This document shows, piece by piece, positions 1-10,900 of a stretch of DNA of 57,004 bases. The position numbers and the translations under genes are program-made. The notes beneath the pieces are model-generated. The model did no database searches and was not told where the DNA came from. It saw nothing but the letters and a program-made list of their open reading frames with translations. How positions within the stretch are numbered: position 1 is the first letter of the stretch; each line of letters begins with the position of its first letter. This stretch comes from Zarea fungicola (Eukaryota > Ascomycota > Sordariomycetes > Hypocreales > Cordycipitaceae), in NCBI GenBank assembly GCA_900169235.1, contig FWCC01000454.1, forward strand, positions 1-57,004, in the 5' to 3' direction.

Positions 1-846
1 TATATTTTTCCTATTTGTTGTTGATTTTTAATTCTAATTTGAGGTTAGGAAGGCGCGACGCGGTGGTCACGGCGGTGGGGTGGTCACCGTGGTGGGGAGC
101 ACCCACTACAGGATGTGGTGGGTGTTCACGTGTAGGTAGTATGTTGCCTGGTCTGGTACCTTTAAGGCTATCAAGTGGTCAAGGACGAACTACTGTACTA
201 TAACTTATAAGTATTAGTTACTGGGTACTAACTGATAATAAGTTAACAATGCCACTTGTATTGTAGCCAAGTACCAAGGTGCCTCCACATATCGACATTG
301 TTAGCGAGGTGGACAGATTGCCTGCAAACTCATCGAGATGCACCAGTCCCAAATTTGGCGCAATTACTACTCTGTAGCTGCTGTGCGTTCCATCACACAT
401 GGTTCGACGAGCGCTACCAACTAATTGTCTCGCGCCACCCACACAGAGTTCAAGATTGGCAGGCGTGTGTGCGTCAGCGCAACTTTTTTTAATACGCTTC
501 GTATCCCAAACTTTCTCTCCTGACTCTGTCCACACCCGCCACCATCATCACGACTTTTTGTTAAGCCGTTCTTGTTTGTACGATTGTTCATGTTTATTGT
601 AACGCCTACCATGACTAGCCGGCAATAATCTTCTTTTTTTTCTTTCTCATTCTCTCGGCCATTCGCACCCAGCCGCCTCGTCTATTGGTCTCCTGTCGAT
701 CGTTTCAAAGCCCGCCCGCTGCCCTTGGCCGCTCGCTGTAGCAGCCCACTTAGTTGGCCTCAACCTCTCGCCCTGGTAAAACGAACGCCCGCAACTTCTG
801 CTCGACCTTGCTCTTGACAGACCAATTCCCATTGCGGTCTTGCACA
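1..846. other. Intergenic region and 5' leader upstream of the Sly41-like gene
   Basis: No gene is supported here. Open frames are under 110 codons, several lack an ATG, and they overlap on both strands. The stretch from about 480 to 700 is rich in C/T tracts, as is usual for fungal promoters and leaders. A CACGTG E-box lies at about 127-132. The transcription start of the downstream gene cannot be placed from sequence alone. Confidence 0.6.
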
Positions 847-2406
847 ATGGAAAAGTTCCCCGAATTGGATATCTCACAAGGCGCCAACGGCCTGCGCTCG
901 ACCAGTCCGTACAGGCCGCCATCTGGCTATTCCAACGGTCGTGCATCCCTTTCAGATCGCGGTGGGTTCGTTGCCAAGAGAGAGAATGGCCATCAGCCCG
1001 CTGGCCTGGGTATTTCCTGGAACAATCACAACTCGAATGGCTCTGGCCGCGGCCACACACGGCAAAAGAGTCTCAGCGACGCCTTCCGCACCATTCGCAC
1101 TAGAAATGGCAGCTTCAGCCAAAACGCCCACGAGATTGCCGATGCGCTCAAGGCGCCCGTGTCTCCCAAGCTGATTGTAAGTCCCGCATTGACCTGCTCC
1201 TGAAGCTGCATGTATGCGCTGGTGCTAATTCAACAATGTATCTAGGCGCTCTGCATAACGTGGTACATGTCGTCAGCTCTTACTAATACCTCCTCTAAAT
1301 CGATACTCAACGCCTTCAACATGCCTGCGACGCTCACATTGGTTCAATTCGCTTTTGTATCAACGCTCTGCATTTCCATGGCCTGGCTCGCCTCCGTCTT
1401 TCCCATCCTCCGAACCAAGATTACCGCTCTTCAACATCCCATCCGGCCGCCCACAAGAGATGTGATTATGACAACACTGCCGCTTGCCGCTTTTCAGATT
1501 GGTGGCCACCTTCTCAGTTCAAGTGCAACATCGCGCATCCCCGTTTCACTTGTCCACACCATCAAGGGCCTGTCACCTCTCTTCACAGTCTTGGCATATA
1601 GATTCATCTACAACATTCGCTATCCGCAAGCAACCTACCTTTCGCTCGTGCCTCTAACCGTTGGCGTCATGCTCGCCTGCTCTGGAAAGCATGGCTTCGG
1701 GGGGCAATTGCTTGGTGTCATTCAGGCATTCCTTGCTGCCATCATTTTTGTCACGCAAAACATCTTCTCCAAGAAGCTCTTCAACGAGGCCGCCAAGGTT
1801 GAGAGTGCAGTCGCCGGCGCAAAATCAAAGAAGCTGGACAAGCTCAATCTGCTTTGCTATTCATCCGGCATGGCATTCATCCTCACTCTACCCATCTGGT
1901 TTTTTGCAGAGGGCATCTTCTTAATACGGGACATTCTCCAGGATGGCGCGGTTGAATTGAGCAACCGGCCCAATGCTATGGACCATGGCCGTCTAACACT
2001 TGAATTTATTTTCAACGGTGTGTTTCACTTTGGGCAAAACATTATTGCGTTTGTGCTCCTCTCCATGGTGTCGCCCGTCACCTACTCCGTGGCGAGCCTG
2101 CTGAAGCGTGTCTTTGTCATTGTCCTGGCAATTATCTGGTTCCGCAGCCCAATGTCCCCTATCCAAGCTGTCGGCATTGCGCTGACAATTCTTGGCCTCT
2201 ACCTATACGACCGCACCAGTGAGAGCAACAAGGCAGACCACAGGGCCCAGGTTATGACGCAATCCGGAACTGGGACACCGCTGCTTCCTATTAATGAGAT
2301 TGCGAGCCACGGCAGAAACGGCTTTGCACCACCGCCTCGGCCCATATCACATGGTTACGGATACTTTGGCCCAAGTGCTGGCGACTCGAAGAAATCCGAT
2401 GACTAG
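847..2406 (+). CDS. SLY41: Triose-phosphate-transporter family (DMT superfamily) membrane protein, Sly41-like
   Basis: Probable transporter of the TPT/nucleotide-sugar branch of the drug/metabolite superfamily, expected in the ER or Golgi membrane. Exons are 847-1176 and 1246-2406. The 69 bp intron (GTAAGT...CTAG) is phase 0 and the product is 495 aa. The start ATG sits in CACAATGG; the reading frame reaches further upstream, but only without a good leader. The first ~110 residues are hydrophilic and Ser-rich (cytosolic). The second exon holds about nine to ten hydrophobic segments, with the family signatures TSKSILNAF, VHTIKGLSPLFTVLAYR and SPVTYSVASLLKRV. The tail after LYLYDR (roughly the last 75 residues) is hydrophilic. 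In yeast, SLY41 suppresses loss of the Rab Ypt1, and its substrate there is not settled. I infer the ortholog from the SPLFTVL and SVASLLKR motifs. A neighbouring TPT clade (Slc35E-like) is the alternative. Confidence 0.82.
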
Positions 2407-2997
2407 AAGCGGCAATGTATCGACTTCCTCTACAGGGAGTTGGATGTATTTGTTTGTTTGTTTTCTATTCTTTTTTTTTTCTTTTTTGAGTTGTGCATTC
2501 GGTAGACAACAGGAATTGTGCTGCTCTGGCCGCACACTTCTTTCTCTTCATTTGATTGGGCGTTTTATTGAATGGGAAATGAAGAGACAGATGTCTCCTT
2601 TTCCAGTGAATGAAAATGGACATGGATCACGGCTCATGGTGGATTTCCGGTTTTTGAACAAAACGTACAGCAACTTGTGCTTTATATTTTCTGCGTACTC
2701 ATTAAGCTCATATTGCACACGCCCAGGGAGTTATATATAGAAAACTGGCAGGAAGAGGTCATTTGGTACGTACAATATCTTGTGGGGTTTCCGAAATGAT
2801 AGATCTATGTAGAAGTAATGCATGTAAAAGTGACGCAAGTCATGCGGCTTTTGCCCTGGATATGCTTGCCATTGAGAGTTTCCTTTTGTCGTGCATTGTT
2901 TCGAGGCTTTTTATTATTATACATACTGTGGATCTGATTTTTTAACTCTATAGATGCTTTATTTTGTCGTCTCTCTCCTTCTCTCTCTCTCTCTACT
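2407..2997. other. Convergent intergenic region between SLY41-like and ORC5
   Basis: This holds the 3' ends of two converging genes. A long T-tract lies at 2466-2488 and a CT dinucleotide run at about 2971-2995, directly next to the ORC5 stop codon. Short open frames (for example 2763-2945) show no protein-like features. I see nothing else. Confidence 0.6.
2971..2995. repeat. CT/GA microsatellite at the ORC5 3' end
   Basis: A nearly pure CT run, interrupted once, ends three bases before the ORC5 stop codon (TAG on the minus strand, 2998-3000). It is probably 3' UTR on the minus strand. Simple repeats like this are length-polymorphic and carry no inferred function. Confidence 0.7.
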
Positions 2998-4648
2998 CTA
3001 CTCTATCAGCCACTCTTCCACCTCGACGCCGATGCTTCGCCCAATGCCGCGCACAGCTTCCCAGCCCACGTTGATCCGCCACTTGCCCGAGCGGTCCATC
3101 AAGTCGCCCGCGCCGACGCGCACGAGGAGCCGCAGACTGGCCAGCGTCGCCAGCGCCATGCCCACGTCGCCGTCCACGCCCGCGCCGCCCATCGCCCCGC
3201 GCCCGTCCTCGATCCACTCGCGCCGCACCGCCTCGAAGATGGCCATCATGCGCTCCAGCACAAAGGCGTGCGAGCCCAGCAGCTTGCGCGCAATCTTGCG
3301 GTGCTTGGAGCGTCCAGGTCCGCTGCCGCGCGCCGAGGTGCCGCCGCCGCGCCGCCGCTTCCTGCCGTGGTGAAATGTGGAAAAGAGCGTGAGGTCGTGC
3401 TTGGCTGCGTTGTGGGAGGCGAGGTAGGCCGCGAGGAGGAGGAGCCTGGCAATGGTGGGCAGCAGCGACGTGAGCTCGGCGACGTTGGCGCCGCCTGGCT
3501 TGGGCCTCGTGGATGATGTTGCTGGTCCGGTTGCTTCCTTGGCTTGTGGCAGTGTGGTGGCTGCCGCTGCCGCTGTGCCGGGGCGCACGGAGATGATGCT
3601 TGGGTTGAGAAGCGATTCGTCTTGGAAGTGAACGCGCGCGGCCACAAGCAGCTTGGAAAACTCCTTTGCCGTGTGCGTCTGCGCGACAATGGGGGCGGTG
3701 AAGCGCGGCCAGAGCGCGTGGCAGCAGTCTTTAAACGAGGGTAGGGTCCGCGAGGCGGCACGAATTAGGGAGTCGTGCACTGCGGCGCAGAATCTGGCCC
3801 ATAGATCGACAGTCTCTTGCTGCGTCGTGCCTTTGACCGGCTCGGGTGGTGATAGCGCGAGAATGCGCACGTATTCTTGTTTCGTATATGGTGGGAAGTG
3901 TAGATTTGCCGACCCTGCAGAGCGAAGGAAGCCAGCTGGCGGGGATGTAACTATGAAGACGCAGGTAAGGCATGGTATCTAAGATTCGTTAGTATACGAG
4001 GTTGTCTGTATACTTGGATTGCTCCCTCAATGTAGCAGTGCATGAATTCGTACCATTTCAGAGAGGCGAGCAAGCGCAGGGAGCAGTGCCGCTGGTGAAT
4101 CACGCTGCCTATCTATTGAGTCGAGCACGAGCACAAACCGCCATCTCGGGTCGCGGCCAGTATCCTTCAACATTTCACCGAGAGAGACGGCGAGCTGGGC
4201 GAGCGTCTCACAGCGCTTCGGTGCGAGATCCTGGAGCTTCATCGATGCTGTTACGGCGCTCACAATGCGCTCATATAGCTGTCGTGTGGTGATGCATTGC
4301 GCCGCGTCGACGCGGGCGTAGTTGAGCATCGGCGATCCAACATTGGCATCCTGATTCTGTTCGCTTAATCGATCGAGGAGCGCCTCTATAATTGTCGATT
4401 TGCCCGTAGCTTCGGCGCCATGGACGACCAAATTGCGGCAGGAGATCGCATCGGGCTACGGAAGAGTGCAGCCATTTGTTAGCTATTTATTGGCTTTCCA
4501 TTGGTAAACGGATTTTGGTGCAGGGAGCTTGTAGATAGCATACGTTGATCAAGCTCGCCAACGACCGAATTTGGTGTTCGCGACAAGGGTATTGTTGGAA
4601 TAGCGGCGTCAGGATCAGTTCGTCTGGCAGCCTGAAGAGCAAAGTCAT
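2998..4648 (-). CDS. ORC5: Origin recognition complex subunit 5 (Orc5)
   Basis: AAA+ subunit of the six-protein complex that marks replication origins and loads Cdc6 and MCM in the nucleus. Exons on the minus strand are 4648-4544, 4455-4054 and 3978-2998, giving 495 aa. Intron 1 is GTATGC...TAG (88 bp). Intron 2 is GTACGA...TACTAAC...TTAG (75 bp). Both are phase 0. The N-terminus has the Orc5 pattern LPDEL...YPCREHQIR at residues ~6-26. The Walker A motif is GAEATGKS (48-55) and the Walker B-like stretch is FVLVLDSID. The sensor-like VFIVTSPPAG and FPPYTKQEY follow, then a low-complexity linker and the Orc5 C-terminal domain ending in a winged-helix-like VEEWLIE. The start is the first in-frame ATG. 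It overlaps the stop of a 13-codon upstream ORF. MMS22 lies 283 bp upstream on the same strand. Confidence 0.9.
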
Positions 4649-4689
4649 TATCTTGCGATTACGGGGTGAACTGTCGAGAAACACTCCAT
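4648..4689 (-). promoter_or_regulatory. Upstream ORF in the ORC5 leader, stop overlapping the ORC5 start (TAATG)
   Basis: A 13-codon frame plus stop starts with ATG at 4689-4687 on the minus strand and ends with TAA at 4650-4648. The last A of the stop is the first A of the ORC5 ATG at 4648-4646, giving TAATG. If the transcript starts upstream of 4689, ribosomes would reach the ORC5 start only by leaky scanning or by termination-reinitiation. The transcript start is unknown, so the role is inferred. Confidence 0.4.
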
Positions 4690-4931
4690 CCGTGGCGTGC
4701 TTTATTGAAGGTCGATAGTTGTCAAGCAGCCCCAGTTAATGTTTAAGTGCCTTGTCGCGCGTAGCGCACGCGTTGAGCTGCACACAAGTTACCAATCATG
4801 GGACAGTCTGGCTACAGCAGTCATTTGCCAATGAATGCTAAATTTTCACTGCTTATTAGTAGTATCTGGACAGCTGCTTAAATAGAGTTATATTAATAAA
4901 AAAAGATAAAAACACCATCGCTATGTGCTAC

Positions 4932-7900
4932 TTAAAACCATGCCAGCTCGGCGCCTTGCCCATGCATCATGTACTCCCCATTCATCTTTTTCTCCCAGTC
5001 TCGCCATTCCATAAGCTGGTCAGTCATGCCCTCAATGATCTCAGACGCGTTCCATTCAGCCTGTAAAACACCATGCGCGGTTCCTCCGCCGCGTGGCTTG
5101 CCTGGTGTTTGGATGGAGATGCGCCCATCTACTTCAATCCAGTTTCTATCAATGTCTTGTTTTAAATTGTCCACAAACCCTGCGACATCTGCGTCGGTCA
5201 CACTTGTGCTATGGAAGTCTTGCAGGGATGAGGTGGCGAAAATCTCGTCAAATCGTACCTGTGAGCTTCTGAAGCCTACGGTACCAATAGTGTCTTTGGC
5301 CACCGCGGCATATTGACCAAGCGTGTTTATGAGTGCCACAATATCGCCCCATAGCCCTGTCAACGTGTCCTCGTTCAAAGAATATTCGTAAATGGAGGGC
5401 CAGAGGAGGTTGGCCACTGCAAAGAAGTTTCCACAAATGCATAACTTCGCAGGTGTGACAGGTGCTTGCTCTGCCACCCATCCCTGGAGTCCAGCTAAAA
5501 TGGCTTGTAAAACAACCTTTACGCTTGCCAAGTCGTCATCTGCCAGGCTATATGTCATGATATGCCCTCTGAATCTGTACCTGAGCGTTCGCGCGTAAAG
5601 GTCGAGTAGCGGAAAAGCTACTGCTTTGGACGAGGCAACTCCAATAATGGCAGGCAACATCTTGCCCAGAATAAAGCCCAGGATGCCTCTATCCTCTGCC
5701 ATTCCTTTCTGTAGCATCTTCTTCTCTTCCAACAGACTATCAGAAATAACAGCCATTTTGAAATTGTTAAACAAGAAGTAGAAGACTTGCTGCACAACTT
5801 TCGGGTCTCCTTCGCTAAGCCGCAATCCATACGAGATCATGGCCGCAGCTTGTAGTTGGGGGTCTTCTGTTGATGGAGAGTAGTCCTTGCTGATTTGATA
5901 GAAAAAATTGTCCACAGTGCAAAACTCGGAGCCGTGCGTTCGAATCAGAGCAATGATCTGTCGAGCATATGCCACGTACGGTACATGCGTGACGGGTTGG
6001 CCAGAGGTTTCTTTCAGATCCTCCTTCAGCTGCTCCATTACAAGTTTCAGGGCTTTTGAGTGCTCAGCAGTAAGAGTCTTCTTCAAGTTTGGACCAGCGT
6101 CGCGAACGGAGCGACGCATGGCAGAGATTGAAAATTCAAACAAGACGCTGTTCGATTCGTAGCTTGGGGAGTGCGTAAGTCCGGTATCGGTAGCTGGAAC
6201 AAAGTATTCGCCTCGCTTTCGCAGCGATTCAGCGAGTTCGTTCTCGTATGCAAGATAACGGCTCGGTGCCACAAGCAAAAGGAGCCACAGCTCGCACAGA
6301 GTAAAGTTGAGCTCAGCAAAATCGTCAATGCCGCTTTTGAGCAGTGTCGCCACTGCTAAGATAAGGTACTGTCGCTGCTGCAATCTCATCTTCTGGATTG
6401 GGCCGTAAAATAGGTTATAATGATGTCCATGCTTGAAGAGGTCTGGCAGCCGTATTAGGCCACCACTGAGAAAACTGGCCGCCAGTTTAACCGCTACCAC
6501 GACAAGGTTTTCTATGCCGTCAAAGGTTTCAGACTCTGCACCACGGTTGTCACCTGATGGGCTGTTTGATAAAGTACAGCGCACCGTAGCAAAGTAGCTC
6601 CGCGAAATTTTGTCGTTATCCAAGCTGAGGAGGGCGTCGTCTGCTTGCCCAGAATTTAGAATTTGGCTATCACTTGGCTGACTTTCCTCGGTCTCCTTGA
6701 AGTCAGCAATGTGGCTCTGGAACACATCCAAGGTCGCAACTGCTATTCTCAGTGTGTTCCAGTTTAGCTCAGGGGGGTAAATGGCAAATTCATCGTAAAT
6801 GTACTTCAGCTGCGACGTATTCAGCCAGAAGGTCGCTGCCTCCAGATCAACTGCATTTTTCAATACATCAAAAGACGCAGCAATGCAGGCGTGAAGCACA
6901 TCACTAGCGGCTCCCTTGTTCATCGAAATCATAGACTGAACCATATCATGGCTAATTGTGAGGCGAACTTCGTTTGGCAGCGCCAGAAGCTGTTGTTGAA
7001 TATCAACAGCAGCAGATTTGAGTTGCTGGGCCATCTCGTCAAAAAAGCGTTTGCGCCATGCATGAAATGGCCGGAAACCAGTTTTTGTTTCCCCCTTTGC
7101 CGCGATAAATCGGGCGAGCTGGTTCCAGCATCGGATATTGATCAAGGTAGCTTCTTTGTGCGAAGTCTCTGGTGCAACTAGTCGTTCCACGAGCTCAGCT
7201 TTTGGGCGAAGATCTGCCGGCGCTGCCCAGAATAGGGTGGCCAAAAGGTCGTGGTGGTTCCTAAGAGCAGCAAGCTCACGTTCGTGGACTGCTTGTTCCT
7301 TCAAGTGCTGCCGGTTGTGGTTGGGAGTTGTGCGGCTAACAAGATTACGGATGTCATTCATGGCATTAGCAGCGCGATGGTTGCGGATGCTGAGTGCAAG
7401 CAGTTTGAGAAAGATGTGGAAGCAGTTATCTTCGGGCTCAACGGCTAACGAAGGCTCGCCAGCGAGATCCTCTAGAAACCTTGGAGAGGCGTTGACTTCC
7501 TCGTTGCGCAGGTGCTCCAGGTTCTGAGAGCCGAAAAAGTCAAAAATGGTGCCAATAATGCTTCCGCTCCGTCTCCATCCCCATTGCTGTACAAGATAAT
7601 GGCATCTGCTTATCAGCGCACGGCAATAATCGGTGAAGCTGGCTGCCTGTCGTGTGTTTCCACGGTAAAGATCAAAAACTTGTTGGAGCAGCCGTCGCAC
7701 AATACTCCAGCCGTCGCTGGTCGCGTCATGTCGCTTCCCACGCACCAGTACGCCCGACAGTGAAAACTCACTCATTGGCAGCAGAGTGAACATTATTTCC
7801 CATATGCGCTCAAATGCTTGGGCATCAGCTGACGATGTTTGGTCGTCGGTAGCAATAACTCGCTTCAACACGTCCCAGAATGAGCCTTTAGGAATACAGC

Positions 7901-10900
7901 TTTGTTGAAGAATGTGCATCAGCAGTGTCCATGAGTGAATGACGGGTTGGTCTTCTCGAAGGCCCCTCTCGCGTGCCCCGGCGGCCTGCAACTGCATGTA
8001 CACTTCTTTCAGCTTGTCGGTGCCAATTACTACCAAGAGTGACATTGATCCGGCGGATAATTGTCGCAAAAGATCCTCGACTTTAAACTTCTCGGCCATG
8101 AGGCTGTCGTCATCATTGCATATCAAGAGAGATACGAATGCAAGAATCATCAAATGGTCATACACCTTTACTGCAGTCTGGAGAGTCCTCTGCGACAATG
8201 TCCTTTTTGAAACGAGGCTAGTCACGCGGGTATGGCATCCGCCGGCTACAGAAAGGACTCTGGTGATAAATGACTTGATCCCTTCCTCGTTTGCAAAACT
8301 CAAAGATGATGTTGCATACTTTGAAATGAATTGTGACGCTTTAATAACTGTCGCCTCTCCGGAGGTACAAATGCCCTCAGGCTTCTCAAGTTCTTCCGTG
8401 ATTAAGTCGAGAACAATCCCGAGCTCGGACGAGGACTGGCTGTTCCATTCACTCCATCGATAGGTGAATGAGCCAAATTGTAGCGCGGTTCGAGGTCGGT
8501 AACTCAGAAGAACTGACTTCTTTGAGACTTTGTGGCAGTCTTCAATGATGTTACTACCAAGAAGTGTTGATTGATGAAAGTATACGCCAGGATCCAGCGG
8601 AAAGACTTCGAAATGAGTGGTGTATTTCGTTCCGTATGGACCCAGTCCGCCTAGTCTAGCGTTCAAATTCTCGTTTTGCGGTTGCTCTGCTTCGACTTCA
8701 ACTTCATATGAAGCGGGCAGCGGGTCTGCTGCGTGGCTGAACTGAGGTGCCTCCACGTCGATACGCCTTGGGTTGGCTGCTTTTCTGCGCCTATTCCGAG
8801 GCTTTGGCTGCTTTTCCGGTCGGGCATCCGCAACAGTAAAGTCGTTGCGAATTCTTGATAAATGTTCAGTAGAGAGTCTGTCGATACTAAACTCAGAACG
8901 AGTGTCACCAGACTCGACTGAAGAGGTACGATTGCTTCTGCGATATACACTGTCCAAAAGCTTCTTTCGTTTGTGAAACGCAAGGAGGGCGCCTTTGGTC
9001 AAATCTTCTGCTTCCAATAGCGCCGGGCGCGATGGGCGTAGGCTCTCTGCGTTGCCTCCTTCCGCTGATTTCCGGCTCCTTGACGGCTGTTTGGTAATCG
9101 AAGAGCCTTGGTCGGCTTCAGTCACAATTTTGGCTGATAAAGAAGTGTCGGTAATACTGTTAGACGGTAAGTAACAAGTTGTACCGCCATTGCGTTTCTG
9201 CTTTACAAGCTTTCGCGACTTGTTTACCGCTGGCTTTGGCTGTTTTGGTGTTGTTCGCACTACTGGCTTATTTCCGGCACTCTCAGCCAGTGGCTTTCGT
9301 GACCTCTCTTTCTTTTTTTCTCGCCTAGCTATAGTTACTTCTTTCCTTTGTGGGATAGAGCCGTTCTTCCAGTCATTCAGTGAGGAAATTGCATCAACGT
9401 AGTCTCTTCGAGACGCAAGGCATATCGACTTTTTAGAGGGGCTGCTGCGTCCCTGGTTGACTCTTGTCCTTGCCGTTCGAGCGGCAATTCTCATGAAGCG
9501 AGGTGCGTCAGGTTCAATGACGTCAAGTACGCTGAGCGGTGGGGGAGCAGGCTTCGCAGCGGCTCTTCGTCTATTTGAGGTCGTCTTTTGCACAGTACTT
9601 TGTTGGTGTAGCGATCGTTGTTTTGCTAAGGCACCTGACGCAGCCTTGTTTCGAATCAAAGATGCTGTAATCTTTTGTTGCCTCGGTTTTGGGTTACTCC
9701 GTTTCGCATAATCAAGGTCCGTCTTTGACCGCCGCCGTGCCTCGCCAGATGCACGTCGTTGTGCTTGACCTTCAAACATGGTATCGATGGTATCATACTC
9801 CATGACAGATTCATCATCAGAAGTATCGTCAACGGGTATTGCTAGAGCGTCCTCAACAGGTATTACTGGCGTGTCATCGGGTATCAGTACGAGTCTAGAC
9901 TGTTCGCGGTACACTTCAGCTGCCGCAGTATGGCGCGGCACTGTCTCGTCCTCGGAAGAGTCATACAGCAATGCGGCGATCGTCGACGATGGTACGGTGT
10001 TTCTTGTCTTTATTTGCGCCACTCCGCGACGGAGCTCTTTCTCAGGCGTGCGAGGCCGTTGTTGTCGACTATGCAGCGACTTTTGTACTTTGTCCCTGCT
10101 CGTCTTTTGATCTAGCCGAAGCCAAGAGGCAGGCAACACTCCTTTTATTCGCTTCCCAACTCTACTCACGAAGTCTGATTTCTCGTTCGTAGGGTCATCA
10201 GAGGCGCCAACTTGTGTTTGACTAGATTCTTCCTTGGAGCTACCTTCGTCTTCTTCTGACGAGCTATTAGATATCGTCAGAACAGTTTTAATTGGAGAGG
10301 TGTTCATGGCTCGTCTGGCATTCAGCTGCAGTCGTGGAATTGGGGGAAGCGAGCCGCCAGGCATTAAAACATTAGAGGCACTCGACTTTGCTCGAGAGTC
10401 CTTTCCTCCCACATCGGAATCTACAGGGTCGCTCTCTATAATGTCATGTCTCCTCCGTTTTCGAGTGGAGGATTCCAGCGTTAAGCTAGATCGTTTTGTA
10501 GAGGGCGAGAGCTTCCGGTGATGCGTCTCGAGGAGCTCATTGAGGCTAGGCAAATCTTGATCTGGCATACTAGTGTTGTCGGTGTCGCCTTGTGAGCTGT
10601 CATGATTGCTGAACTTGCCATTCGTGACCCATGGTGACGTTTTGGGTGGCGATGATGAGGGAAAGTTGAACATGTCGTAGTCGCCACGTTCGTCTACTTC
10701 ATTGTCCGGCACTACCTGACTCGAGTTGTTCAGTTCAGGTAGCGAGTTTCCTTGGCTGTCATCCTGAAATTCTGTATCTTGCGCGTTCTCGTCTCGAGAC
10801 GCTCTTGTAAGCACCACTGGCGCTCGAACAGGTCTCATGCCATGACGTCGGAAGAGATTGTTGTGGTGCGCACTTTCCAACTGGTATGGGTGTTCTTGAA

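Noticed and set aside
3246..3761. 171-codon frame overlapping ORC5 exon 3
   Set aside because: Ser/Pro/Arg low-complexity translation from GC-rich sequence; it conflicts with a certain ORC5 exon.
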